Shown here: positions 24,287 through 32,357 of the stretch, piece after piece
Layout: each line of letters opens with the position of its first letter
Position numbering within the stretch: position 1 is the first letter of the stretch
The notes under the pieces: generated by a model
The model's database searches: none
The model's input: only the letters and a program-made list of their open reading frames with translations
Told to the model about the DNA's origin: nothing
Position numbers and translations under genes: made by a program
Assembly (NCBI GenBank): GCA_944391065.1
Contig: CALXSH010000016.1
Location: 1 to 35,753, forward strand
DNA length: 35,753 nt
Origin: an uncultured Kiritimatiellota bacterium
GTDB taxonomy: Bacteria; Verrucomicrobiota; Kiritimatiellia; RFP12; DVOR01
Direction of reading: 5' to 3'

Positions 24287-26089
24287 ATGCATCCTTACCG
24301 TACACATACGTGCAACGAACTGCGTGCCGCCAATGCCGGCGAAACCGTCCGCGTCGCGGGTTGGGTCTTCCGTAAGCGCGACCATGGCGGCATCCTCTTC
24401 ATTGACCTGCGCGATCATTACGGCCTGACGCAGGTCGTCGTTCATCCGAGCCGCCCCTTCTTTGATGAAGTCAGTCGCATCAAGCTTGAGAGCGTGCTGA
24501 TTTTCACCGGTGTCGTGACGCTCCGCGAACCCTCCACAATCAATCCGAATCTCCCCACCGGCGAGATTGAGGTCGTGGCCGACGAATGCTTTATAGAGTC
24601 CGCCGCCGAGACCACCCCGCTCTACATCCCCGATGAAACCGACCCGGCAGAGGAGCAGCGCCTCACCTATCGCTATCTTGACCTCCGCCGCGAGCGCGTC
24701 CACAAAAATATCGTCCTGCGCAGCAAGCTCATCAGCTTCCTCCGCAAGGCCATGGAAGCGCACGGGTTCACCGAATACCAGACCCCGATTCTGACCTGCT
24801 CCAGCCCCGAGGGTGCCCGCGATTATCTCGTTCCCTCCCGCGTCCATCACGGCAAGTTTTACGCGTTGCCGCAGGCCCCGCAGCTTTTCAAACAGCTGCT
24901 CATGGTCGCTGGCTTCGACCGTTACTTCCAGATCGCGCCCTGCTTCCGCGACGAGGATTCCCGCGCCGACCGCAGCCCGGGCGAATTCTATCAGCTTGAT
25001 ATCGAGATGAGCTTCGCTACGCAGGATGACGTTTTTGCCGTCATCGAGGATGTCCTCAGCAAAGCCTTCGCCGAATTCGCCCCCAAGGGCTGGGTCATCG
25101 ATCAGGCCCCTTGGCGCCGCATTCCCTATCGTGAGGCCATGCTGACCTACGGTTCGGACAAACCCGACCTGCGCAACCCGCTGAAGATCATCGACGTCAC
25201 CGAAATCTTCCGCAACTCCGGTTTTGGTGCCTTCGCCAAGGCCATCGCCTCCGGCTGCATTGTCCGCGCGCTGCCCGTGCCCGGCATCAAGAATAAGCCC
25301 CGCAGCTTCTTCGACCGCCTCGAACCTTGGGCCAAGGAAGCCCTCGGCGCCAAGGGTCTGGCTTACCTCGTCTGGGATGCCGACCGTATCAAGGGCCCGA
25401 TCCAGAAGTTTCTCACCGCTGAGGAACTCAACGCCCTCGCCCAGGCCGGCGACCTCAAGGATGGCGATGCCATCTTCTTCTGCTGCGACAAGCCCGATAA
25501 GGCCCCCACGATGATGGGCGCCCTCCGTCGCAAGATGGGTGAGGACCTCGGCCTGATCGAGAAGAACGCTTACCGCTTCTGCTGGATCACCGACTTCCCC
25601 TTCTTCGAGACCGATCCCGAGACCGGCGCCGTCTGCTTCTCGCACAATCCCTTCTCTATGCCACAGGGTGGCATGGACGCGCTTCTCAACAAGAACCCGC
25701 TCGATATCCTGGCCTACCAGTACGACGTCGTCTGCAATGGCATCGAGCTCTCTTCCGGCGCCGTCCGCAATCACCGTCCCGAAATCATGTACAAGGCTTT
25801 CGAGATCGCCGGTTACGGCCCTGAGGTCGTCGAGGAGAAGTTCAGCTGCCTCCTCAATGCTTTCCGCTTCGGTGCGCCGCCGCACGCCGGTGTTGCCCCG
25901 GGCGTTGACCGCATGGTCATGCTGCTCGCCGGCGAAGAGAATATCCGTGAGGTTATTGCCTTCCCGATGAATCAGCGCGCTGAGGACCTCATGATGCACG
26001 CCCCGTCCGAGGTCACCGAGAAGCAGCTCCGCGAGCTTCACATCTCGGTCCGCCCCCACGGCGGCCAGCCCAAGCCTGCCAACGCCTGA
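24287..26089 (+). CDS. aspS: Aspartyl-tRNA synthetase
   Basis: A 600-residue class IIb synthetase of the bacterial size class. It has an N-terminal OB-fold ([23 protein letters not shown]), motif 2 with [20 protein letters not shown], the GAD insertion (about 290-420) and motif 3 ([11 protein letters not shown]). The residues [18 protein letters not shown] match AspRS. Whether it is discriminating or also charges tRNA-Asn cannot be decided here; no gatCAB is in view. It ends at a strong terminator. Confidence 0.97.
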   Translation: MHPYRTHTCNELRAANAGETVRVAGWVFRKRDHGGILFIDLRDHYGLTQVVVHPSRPFFDEVSRIKLESVLIFTGVVTLREPSTINPNLPTGEIEVVADECFIESAAETTPLYIPDETDPAEEQRLTYRYLDLRRERVHKNIVLRSKLISFLRKAMEAHGFTEYQTPILTCSSPEGARDYLVPSRVHHGKFYALPQAPQLFKQLLMVAGFDRYFQIAPCFRDEDSRADRSPGEFYQLDIEMSFATQDDVFAVIEDVLSKAFAEFAPKGWVIDQAPWRRIPYREAMLTYGSDKPDLRNPLKIIDVTEIFRNSGFGAFAKAIASGCIVRALPVPGIKNKPRSFFDRLEPWAKEALGAKGLAYLVWDADRIKGPIQKFLTAEELNALAQAGDLKDGDAIFFCCDKPDKAPTMMGALRRKMGEDLGLIEKNAYRFCWITDFPFFETDPETGAVCFSHNPFSMPQGGMDALLNKNPLDILAYQYDVVCNGIELSSGAVRNHRPEIMYKAFEIAGYGPEVVEEKFSCLLNAFRFGAPPHAGVAPGVDRMVMLLAGEENIREVIAFPMNQRAEDLMMHAPSEVTEKQLRELHISVRPHGGQPKPANA

Positions 26090-26111
26090 CCGCGTCGACA
26101 GGGCCGAAAAG

Positions 26112-26143
26112 GAGGGATCCCATGTCCGGGGTCCCTCTTTTTT
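26112..26143 (+). terminator. Intrinsic terminator of aspS
   Basis: GAGGGATCCC pairs with GGGGTCCCTC (one wobble) around a 6-nt loop, followed by six T. The promoter of the next gene starts almost immediately after it. Confidence 0.88.
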
Positions 26144-26144
26144 G

Positions 26145-26153
26145 TGCTATAGT
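26145..26153 (+). promoter_or_regulatory. Promoter (extended -10) of the 26192 gene
   Basis: TGC-TATAGT at 26145-26153, directly behind the aspS terminator T-tract. No clear -35 is present. A GGAGAA ribosome-binding site precedes the ATG at 26192. Confidence 0.55.
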
Positions 26154-26191
26154 GGAACGCATTCTGCACCCTATGCCAGGAGAAACCCCTC

Positions 26192-26494
26192 ATGACCGTC
26201 CGCGTATCCGCCGTCGCCCTGCTCTCGGCCCTCTGCCTGACCCTGGCCGCGCCGCTTGCCGCCGCGCCCGGCCCCGTTCAGACTGCCATCCGCCCTGGCG
26301 AACTCTGGGAGGACGCCAATGGCAATCACATCAACGCCCACGGCGGCGGCATCCTCCGTCATGGCGGCCGCTGGTACTGGTGCGGCGACCGTTGGACTCC
26401 GGCCAACGCTATTGATGGCCGCTACATCTGGCTCCCCATTGTCTGGGAGGACGGCAAACCTACGCTCCCCTGGACCTACAGTTGGAGTTACTGA
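26192..26494 (+). CDS. Short secreted protein, probable internally deleted GH43-like relic
   Basis: A 100-residue frame with signal peptide MTVRVSAVALLSALCLTLA. Residues 35-60 (RPGELWEDANGNHINAHGGG then RWYWCGD) look like the first blade of a family 43-type glycoside hydrolase, and residues 67-100 (NAIDGRYIWLPIVWEDGKPT) look like the C-terminal end of the same kind of enzyme. The catalytic blades that should lie between are missing, yet the frame is intact and has its own promoter, GGAGAA site and terminator. It is most likely a large in-frame deletion relic; a functional mini-protein is possible. It cannot be an active five-blade hydrolase. The similarity is from memory of the family. Confidence 0.65.
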   Translation: MTVRVSAVALLSALCLTLAAPLAAAPGPVQTAIRPGELWEDANGNHINAHGGGILRHGGRWYWCGDRWTPANAIDGRYIWLPIVWEDGKPTLPWTYSWSY

Positions 26495-26524
26495 GCCGCA
26501 CCCTCCTCCCGGACCCTGCTTCCC

Positions 26525-26556
26525 GGCCCGTGACCGCCTTGGTCACGGGCCTTTTT
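26525..26556 (+). terminator. Intrinsic terminator before ddl
   Basis: GGCCCGTGACC pairs perfectly with GGTCACGGGCC around GCCTT, followed by five T (26552-26556). Confidence 0.93.
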
Positions 26557-26559
26557 CGT

Positions 26560-26587
26560 TTGGGATTTTGGGGCGATTTGGTATCAT
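26560..26587 (+). promoter_or_regulatory. Promoter of the ddl-ftsQ-ftsA-ftsZ operon
   Basis: TTGGGA (26560-26565), 16 nt, TATCAT (26582-26587) with TGG before the -10. The start point would be near 26594, so translation from the upstream ATG 26597 is unlikely and ATG 26615 is preferred. Confidence 0.6.
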
Positions 26588-26614
26588 TGCGAGGTTATGC
26601 CCAAGGAGACTCAA

Positions 26615-27514
26615 ATGGTACGCAGATGCGTCGCTGTAGCAATGGGCGGGACCTCGCATGAGGCTGAGGTCTCGCTGCGATCCGGAGCGGCCGTGGCCAA
26701 GGCGCTGCGGGAGGTCGGTTATAATGTCCGTGAGGCGGTTCTGACCGAGGATTCTGCCCGGGAGATTCCCGCGGGAGTCGATGCCGTCTACATCGCGCTC
26801 CATGGCGGTTACGGCGAGGGCGGTGATTTTCAGGCGGCACTCGACGCTCTGAAGCTGCCTTACACGGGTCCCGGCGCCGCGGCCAGCCGTCTCTGCATGG
26901 ACAAAACCGCCACGCGCCGCGTCCTCGCCGCCGCCGGCCTGCCGGTCGCCGAGGGCTACACCGTCACCGAGGCCGATGCCGAAGGCGCCTGCCGCCTGGC
27001 GCTCCCGGTCGTGGTCAAACCTCCGCGCGATGGGTCCAGTGTCGGCCTCTCCAAGGTCACCGCGCCCGAACAGTGGGCTGACGCGGTCCGCCTGGCCTGC
27101 GCCCAGGACAAGGCCGGAGAGGCCCTGGTCGAAGCCTATATCCCAGGCCGAGAATGGGCTGTCGGCGTCGTGGACGGCACCGCGCTGCCCGTTCTCGAAA
27201 TCCGTGCGCCCGGCGGCTGGTACGACTATCGTGCCAAATACGCCGCCGGCGTTTCCACCCATCTCTTTCCGCCTGAGGACGCGGTGACCGAACGCGTTCA
27301 GCGTCTATCCGAGGCGGCCTATCGCGCGACGGGTTGCCGCGGTGCCATTCGCGTCGACTTCCGCGTCACGCCCGAGGGCGAACCCTACATTCTCGAACTC
27401 AACACGGCCCCCGGCTGTACGGCGACCAGCCTCCTGCCTGAGGCCGCCGCCAAGGCCGGCATGCCTTTCCCCCAACTCTGCGACCGCCTGATCCGTCTGG
27501 CGCGGTGCGACTGA
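26615..27514 (+). CDS. ddl: D-alanine-D-alanine ligase
   Basis: A 299-residue ATP-grasp ligase that makes the D-Ala-D-Ala dipeptide for peptidoglycan. Motifs are VAVAMGGTSHEAEVSLRSG at the N-terminus, YIALHGGYGEGG, LPVVVKPPRDGSSVGLSKV (ATP-binding), RVDFRVTPEGEPYILELNTAPG (metal and substrate site) and LLPEAAAKAG at the end. ATG 26615 has AAGGAG at 26603-26608 with ideal spacing, so the in-frame ATG 26597 is rejected. It is the first gene of a division and cell-wall operon; ftsQ starts 7 nt downstream. Confidence 0.96.
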   Translation: MVRRCVAVAMGGTSHEAEVSLRSGAAVAKALREVGYNVREAVLTEDSAREIPAGVDAVYIALHGGYGEGGDFQAALDALKLPYTGPGAAASRLCMDKTATRRVLAAAGLPVAEGYTVTEADAEGACRLALPVVVKPPRDGSSVGLSKVTAPEQWADAVRLACAQDKAGEALVEAYIPGREWAVGVVDGTALPVLEIRAPGGWYDYRAKYAAGVSTHLFPPEDAVTERVQRLSEAAYRATGCRGAIRVDFRVTPEGEPYILELNTAPGCTATSLLPEAAAKAGMPFPQLCDRLIRLARCD

Positions 27515-27521
27515 GGACCCG

Positions 27522-28562
27522 ATGGCCGTCATCCGAACAGTATCGTCCGAAAAACGGAAAAAGAAGCGTCCCGCCGCGAGGGGCGGCGATGGGGAGTGCC
27601 CCGCTCCGCTCCGCCGTCTGCTGACGTTCCTGCGACCCTGGCTCGGGGCCGCCGTCGTGTTAGCCCTCGTCATCGGCATCCCCTGGGCGCTCTTCGGCAC
27701 CTTCCGCCACTTCTACTATGACACCAATCCCGAATTCCTTGTCGACCCCGCCGACATCTCGATTTACGGTAATACGATGCTCAGCCGTGACGTGGTGCTG
27801 CAGGCCTTCGGCCTGACCAAACCGGTCAATGGCTTCGGCCTGACCGGTTCAGATGATATCATCCGCCGCCTGAGCGAGGATATGCCGTTGCTCAAACGCG
27901 CCCACATGACCTTCGAGCCGAAACGCGGCGTCGAACTCTGGGTGGAGGAACGTGTCCCGCTCGCCCGCCTGGCCGGCTCCCGTCCGCCGATGGTCGTCGA
28001 CGAGGAGGGCGCTGTCTTCTTCGTGCCGCGCTCGGGCGGCTACCCTGAAATCGGAGGTTTCGACCTGACCTCCGACCTGACGGAGCCCGGCGCGGTGCTG
28101 CCGGCCAATCTCCGGTGCATGCTGAGTCTTCTCTCGGCCGAGCAGGCCGAGGCCAACCGCCTCCCGAGCCGTATCGTCAGGGTTATGCTGGTGGGCAACG
28201 ATCCCGAGGACGGTCTGACCGTGCTGCTGGCCGACGGCTGCCGCATCCTGATTGCCTGGCCGGATATGGAGCGTTCGCGCGCCGTCACGCCGGAGGCTTT
28301 GGAGGCGTTGCCGGGACTCAGCCGCGAACTGACTGTTCTGCAGCAGGCCCGTGGGTCGGCCAGGCACACGCAGTCCGACGCGGACGACCGCATGGTTGCC
28401 GACCGTGTCCGCGACTGGGAACGGCGGACGGCGGAGGCCGGCTGGTCGCCTGAGCTGATTCGGCGCCTGCAGGAGCTTCGGACCGTGCTGCAGGGCGCGT
28501 ACGCGGAGGGGAAGCGGTATTTCAACGCGACGGTCCCCGGGCGCATCGGTGCGTCGGAATAA
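27522..28562 (+). CDS. ftsQ: Cell division protein FtsQ
   Basis: A 346-residue bitopic membrane protein. A basic cytoplasmic tail (KRKKKRP) is followed by one membrane segment (about residues 41-62, LGAAVVLALVIGIPWALFG). A POTRA-type domain (DPADISIYGNTMLSRDVVLQAF) and a beta domain (KRGVELWVEERVPLARL, VVDEEGAVFF) complete the FtsQ plan. It is longer than many FtsQ proteins, with an extra charged helical C-terminal stretch of about 80 residues. It scaffolds the divisome in the periplasm. Sequence identity to known FtsQ seems low, but gene order (ddl-ftsQ-ftsA) supports the call. Confidence 0.88.
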   Translation: MAVIRTVSSEKRKKKRPAARGGDGECPAPLRRLLTFLRPWLGAAVVLALVIGIPWALFGTFRHFYYDTNPEFLVDPADISIYGNTMLSRDVVLQAFGLTKPVNGFGLTGSDDIIRRLSEDMPLLKRAHMTFEPKRGVELWVEERVPLARLAGSRPPMVVDEEGAVFFVPRSGGYPEIGGFDLTSDLTEPGAVLPANLRCMLSLLSAEQAEANRLPSRIVRVMLVGNDPEDGLTVLLADGCRILIAWPDMERSRAVTPEALEALPGLSRELTVLQQARGSARHTQSDADDRMVADRVRDWERRTAEAGWSPELIRRLQELRTVLQGAYAEGKRYFNATVPGRIGASE

Positions 28563-28574
28563 GGAAGGGGCGTT

Positions 28575-29786
28575 ATGGCATCGAATGTCTTGGTAGCCTT
28601 GGATATCGGCACGCAGACCGTGTCGTTGGTTGCCGCCGAAATGGCCGACGGCCAGCTGACCGAACTGCAACGCGTCAGCATGCCGACCGCCGGCGTGAAA
28701 AAGGGGACGATCCGTCACATCGACAACGTGGCCTCCTGTGTCCGTTCGCTCCGCGAGCAGATGCACAGCCGCTACGACATCGAGGTCTATGACGTCGTCG
28801 TCAACGTCTCCTGCGCGGAAATCGCCACGCAGGTTCACACGGGCCGGAAGTCCCTCCTGACGGGCCATGAAATCGACGAGTACGATATCGAGGAGGCCGA
28901 GCAGAACGCCTGGACCGACCCCTCCCCCGAGACGCAGACAGAGGTCGTCCATCGGTTCAAGCAGAACTACGGCGTCAACGGCCAGCCTGTCATCATCCCC
29001 AACGGCATGACCGGCACCGAACTCACGGCCAACATTCTCGAGCTCACCGCGCCCCGTTCCGTGCTCGACGCGATCCGTTCCGTCCTGCACAAAGCCGGCC
29101 TCCGCGCCGTGCCGGCGGGTATCGTCTTCTCCGGCATGGCGGCCGCCGAGGCGGTCTTGGACCGCCAGCGCAGTGACGAGGGTTCCATTGTCATCGACTT
29201 CGGCGCCGGGACGGTCGACTATCTGGCCATCTGCAACGGCGTTGTCGCTGCGGCCGGCACGCTCGGCATCGGCGGCGCCCACCTGACCAACGACCTGGCC
29301 TACGCCTTTCACGTCTCGCAGCAGCAGGCCGAAAAGATGAAGATCGACAAGGGCGCCGCCCTGATTCAGCCCGAACTCGCCTCCGACCGCTATGTCCTGC
29401 ACAGTTCGTTCAGTACCGGTGACCGTTCCGTCTCGGTGCACGCCATTCAGACCGTCACGACCGAGCGCGTCGACGAGACCTTCCGTCTGATCCGTGACAT
29501 CCTGTCCGACCGCGACATCCTCTCCTGCGTCCATGGCAACATTTATCTGACCGGCGGCACGGCGGCCCTCCCGATGATCGCCGAACGCGCCAAGGCCGTC
29601 TTTGCCCTGCCCTGTGTCCTGGGCGTGCCGACCGGCGTGGCGCATATGCCCGAGGACATGATGGATGAGCCCTTCCGCTTCGCCACGGCCGTCGGCCTTC
29701 TCAAGGTCCGCCAGCGCCAGCTCAATGAGGAGGGCGTCCGCAAACCCTCCGTCTGGTCCCGCGTCAAAACGTTTTTCAAGGGGTAA
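28575..29786 (+). CDS. ftsA: Cell division protein FtsA
   Basis: A 403-residue actin-fold ATPase. LVALDIGTQTVSLVAAEM is the phosphate-1 loop, VIDFGAGTVDYLAI phosphate 2, and YLTGGTAALP the adenosine motif. The 1C-domain region follows the first motif (VKKGTIRHIDNV). The C-terminus ends SVWSRVKTFFKG, an amphipathic helix typical of FtsA membrane anchors. It should tether the FtsZ-like protein encoded next to the membrane. GGAAGGGG precedes the start; the next gene begins 2 nt after the stop. Confidence 0.94.
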   Translation: MASNVLVALDIGTQTVSLVAAEMADGQLTELQRVSMPTAGVKKGTIRHIDNVASCVRSLREQMHSRYDIEVYDVVVNVSCAEIATQVHTGRKSLLTGHEIDEYDIEEAEQNAWTDPSPETQTEVVHRFKQNYGVNGQPVIIPNGMTGTELTANILELTAPRSVLDAIRSVLHKAGLRAVPAGIVFSGMAAAEAVLDRQRSDEGSIVIDFGAGTVDYLAICNGVVAAAGTLGIGGAHLTNDLAYAFHVSQQQAEKMKIDKGAALIQPELASDRYVLHSSFSTGDRSVSVHAIQTVTTERVDETFRLIRDILSDRDILSCVHGNIYLTGGTAALPMIAERAKAVFALPCVLGVPTGVAHMPEDMMDEPFRFATAVGLLKVRQRQLNEEGVRKPSVWSRVKTFFKG

Positions 29787-29788
29787 GG

Positions 29789-30949
29789 ATGAATGCCGAT
29801 GATCTGCTTCTGATTTCCGTCGGCGGCGCCGCGGCCGGCATCGCCCGGGATGTCGCGGCCCACGCGGCGACACCCATGCGGGTGCTCATACTCGATACCG
29901 ACGACGCCACGGCGCAGGCCGCGCCGCCTCAGGCCGGCGTCTCCTCCTATATCTTCGGGACGGAGCGCCTCAACGGCCGCGGTACCGGAGGGGACCGCAA
30001 TGTCGGCGCCGGTGCCCTGCGCGACGAAGCCGCCGCGCTCCAGACCCAGATCGGCACGCCCCGTCTGGCCGTTGTGCTGACCTGTTGCGGCGGCGGCACC
30101 TCCGGCGCCATGCCTTACCTGCTCGAAATCCTCCGCGCCAAAGGCACCGCCACGCTGACCTTCGCCACGGAACCCTTCTCCTTCGAGGGCGACGACCGCC
30201 GCCGCAATGCCTCCAATCTCCTCCCGATGCTTGAAGGATGTACCGATGCCTTGGCCCGTATCCCGCTCACCGGGCTCCTCGGTGAGGGCGGCGACGGCCT
30301 GACGGCTGCCGAGGCCTTCCGCGAAGTCTCCGAACGCCTCGCCGCCGGTATTGGCCTTCTCTGGGCCCTCATCACCCGTCCGGCCTTCATCGGTTTCGAC
30401 GCCGAGCGCTTCCACCAGTTTCTCGTCGATCACCCGCAGAGCGGCCTCCCCGTCTTCTTCGCCGACGCCTGTTGCACGGGCACGGACCGCGACCGCGAGG
30501 CCCTGCGGCAGGTCATCGGTTCACCCCGCTTCCAGGTTGCCGGCATCGACCGCTTGGCCAATGCCGCCAAGATTCTGGTCGGCGTGCTCGCCGGTCCGGA
30601 CCTGCGCCTGAGCGAACTCGGCACGATCCGTCAGGGTCTGCGCGAAATCGCGCCGTCAGCCGAATACTTCCTTGGCACCTCCCTGGAGGAGCAGCGCACG
30701 GGTTCCCTGGCGCTCGTCGTTATGGCCTTCGGCAAGCCGCCCACCGACGTTACGCCGGGCCCTCGGGCCCCCGAGGGCGGCCTGCGCCCGATCCGCGGCG
30801 GCGGCCGCCGCGCCAAGGGGGCCCAAGGCTCCGCCGCACGCTTGGGTTCCGTCCCGAACCGCTTCGCCGACGTCGAGCCGACCGTCATCAATGGCCAGAA
30901 TCTCGACGAACCGACCTACCACCGCCGCGGCATCCGCCTTAAGCGCTGA
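29789..30949 (+). CDS. ftsZ: Divergent FtsZ (tubulin-like division GTPase)
   Basis: A 386-residue FtsZ homologue in the ftsZ position after ftsA. Visible features are an N-terminal SVGGAAAGIA nucleotide loop, a G-box G101GGTSGAMP in place of the canonical GGGTGTG, a T7-loop region ITRPAFIGFDAERF and a C-terminal peptide NLDEPTYHRR resembling the FtsA-binding tail DIPxFLR. In the T7 loop the canonical N-x-D-x-x-D becomes G202-F-D204-A-E-R207, so two of three hydrolysis-related positions differ. It may polymerise but hydrolyse GTP slowly, or rely on other residues. The linker is arginine/glycine/proline rich (about 330-355). The identification rests on position, fold motifs and tail. Confidence 0.83.
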   Translation: MNADDLLLISVGGAAAGIARDVAAHAATPMRVLILDTDDATAQAAPPQAGVSSYIFGTERLNGRGTGGDRNVGAGALRDEAAALQTQIGTPRLAVVLTCCGGGTSGAMPYLLEILRAKGTATLTFATEPFSFEGDDRRRNASNLLPMLEGCTDALARIPLTGLLGEGGDGLTAAEAFREVSERLAAGIGLLWALITRPAFIGFDAERFHQFLVDHPQSGLPVFFADACCTGTDRDREALRQVIGSPRFQVAGIDRLANAAKILVGVLAGPDLRLSELGTIRQGLREIAPSAEYFLGTSLEEQRTGSLALVVMAFGKPPTDVTPGPRAPEGGLRPIRGGGRRAKGAQGSAARLGSVPNRFADVEPTVINGQNLDEPTYHRRGIRLKR

Positions 30950-30969
30950 CCGAAAGGCACCTCACCCGT

Positions 30970-31416
30970 ATGCGACTCCTTGTCCAGCGCGTCCTGCGCG
31001 CCTCCGTCGCCGTCGGCGGAGAAACCGTCTCCGCCTTCGAAGGCCCCGGTTACCTCGTCCTCTGCGGCATCGCCCCGGAGGATACGCAGGCCATTGCCGA
31101 CAAGATGATCGGCAAACTCCTGAAGCTTCGTATCTTTGAGGATGAGAAGGGGGCGATGAACCGCTCTGTCGAGGATGTCGGCGGCAGCGTCATCTTTGTC
31201 TCCCAGTTCACCCTCTGCGCCGACACCCGCTCGGGCAACCGGCCCGGCTTCTCCACCGCGGCGCGTCCGGAGATCGCCGAGCCGCTCTACGATTTCTGCT
31301 GCGAACGCCTCCGGGTCCGTTTGGGCGAGACCCGCTTCGGCACCGGCCGTTTCGGCGCCGACATGAAGGTCGAGCTCCTCAATGACGGCCCCTGCACCTT
31401 CCTCCTGGAGAGCTGA
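30970..31416 (+). CDS. dtd: D-aminoacyl-tRNA deacylase
   Basis: A 148-residue DTD that removes D-amino acids (and glycine from tRNA-Ala) mischarged on tRNA. It begins MRLLVQRVLRASVAVGGETV, has VSQFTLCADTRSGNRPGF and the Gly-cisPro motif NDGPCTF, where the usual NxGPVT has Cys for Val. Length and motif order are complete. It lies 20 nt after ftsZ and could be co-transcribed with it. A bidirectional terminator follows. Confidence 0.95.
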   Translation: MRLLVQRVLRASVAVGGETVSAFEGPGYLVLCGIAPEDTQAIADKMIGKLLKLRIFEDEKGAMNRSVEDVGGSVIFVSQFTLCADTRSGNRPGFSTAARPEIAEPLYDFCCERLRVRLGETRFGTGRFGADMKVELLNDGPCTFLLES

Positions 31417-31435
31417 GTGCGCGGCCGGGACACAG

Positions 31436-31468
31436 AAAAAGGGCACCCCGCTTGGGGTGCCCTTTTTT
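31436..31468. terminator. Bidirectional terminator between dtd and the DjlA-like gene
   Basis: GGGCACCCC (31441-31449), loop GCTT, GGGGTGCCC (31454-31462), with five A before and six T after. It can serve the rightward dtd/ftsZ transcript and the leftward transcript of the DjlA-like gene ending at 31493. Confidence 0.92.
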
Positions 31469-31492
31469 GTGGGGCGGCCGAGGCGCCGGGGC

Positions 31493-32353
31493 TTACTTCT
31501 TGAGACGGCCGTAGGCGGCATTGATGGCCGCGAGACGTTCGGAGGCCTGCTTCAGCATGGCCTCCGGCAGCCCCTGCGACTGCAGACGGTCCGGATGCAG
31601 TTCCTTGGCCTTGGCGCGGTAAGCCTTCTTGATCTCGTCCTGCGTCGCGTTCGGACCGAGCCCAAGCAGCGCCAGGTCCTCCTCGCGCGACGGTTCGTTG
31701 CGAAACGCCGCCCGGCCGCCGCTCCGGCGCTGACCGCCGAAGCCGCCGCCGGAGCCGCTGCCGAAGCCGCCGAAATTGCCGAAGGGATTGCCGAAATTGC
31801 CGAAACCCTGCCGCTGTCGGATGTCGATGCCGTGGCGGCGCAGAATCTGTACCGTCAGAATGGGGGGAAAGCCGAACCGGCGCGCGGCGGCCAGAATCAG
31901 GTCGAGCTCCGTCTGAGACAGCGTCCCGTCGGCCATCGCCACGTGGATCAGGAAGTTCAGCGTGATCTGGCGGGCCTCAAATCCGCCGATGACCGAGGCA
32001 AAGGCCTCGGCGCACTGTTCGAAGGTCACCGCAGCGTCCTTCGCCAGATTGAAGGTCTCCTGCGCGAACCGCAGATCTTCGGGCGACAGCCTGAGCTGGG
32101 CGAAAATCCATTCGATGCGGTCAATCTCCGGTTCGGAGACACGGCCGTCGCTCTTGGCCAGCTTGGCGAGCATCGGCATCAGCACTGCGAGATAACGGCG
32201 CCGGGCCTCCCCCGGACTGCCGCCGGCCTCCCCTCCGGCCGTCTGCCGCGACGCGTCGGCCTGCCCGAGGAAGGGCAGAATGAGAAAACGGTAAACGAAT
32301 TGGCCAAGCCAAACCAGAAAGATGAAGCCGAAGAGATTGGACAGGCAACCCAT
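31493..32353 (-). CDS. djlA: DjlA-like membrane co-chaperone (TerB plus J domain)
   Basis: A 286-residue protein with the DjlA plan. An N-terminal membrane segment (LFGFIFLVWLGQFVYRFLIL) is followed by a TerB-like helical domain (about 50-165, KLAKSDGRVSEPEIDRIE and VAMADGTLSQTELD). A Gly/Phe-rich linker (about 183-207) and a C-terminal J domain with HPD at 253-255 complete it. It should stimulate DnaK ATPase at the inner membrane. The linker of repeated GNFG units is longer than I expect for DjlA. It starts 4 nt after the prfA stop, in the same direction. Confidence 0.88.
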   Translation of the reverse strand: MGCLSNLFGFIFLVWLGQFVYRFLILPFLGQADASRQTAGGEAGGSPGEARRRYLAVLMPMLAKLAKSDGRVSEPEIDRIEWIFAQLRLSPEDLRFAQETFNLAKDAAVTFEQCAEAFASVIGGFEARQITLNFLIHVAMADGTLSQTELDLILAAARRFGFPPILTVQILRRHGIDIRQRQGFGNFGNPFGNFGGFGSGSGGGFGGQRRSGGRAAFRNEPSREEDLALLGLGPNATQDEIKKAYRAKAKELHPDRLQSQGLPEAMLKQASERLAAINAAYGRLKK

Positions 32354-32357
32354 GGGA

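Noticed and set aside
24125..26059. 644-codon minus-strand open frame
   Set aside because: Exact antisense of aspS, whose motifs are unambiguous; the long frame results from codon bias.
26597..26614. Upstream ATG as ddl start
   Set aside because: It would leave almost no leader behind the -10 box, whereas AAGGAG is ideally placed for ATG 26615.
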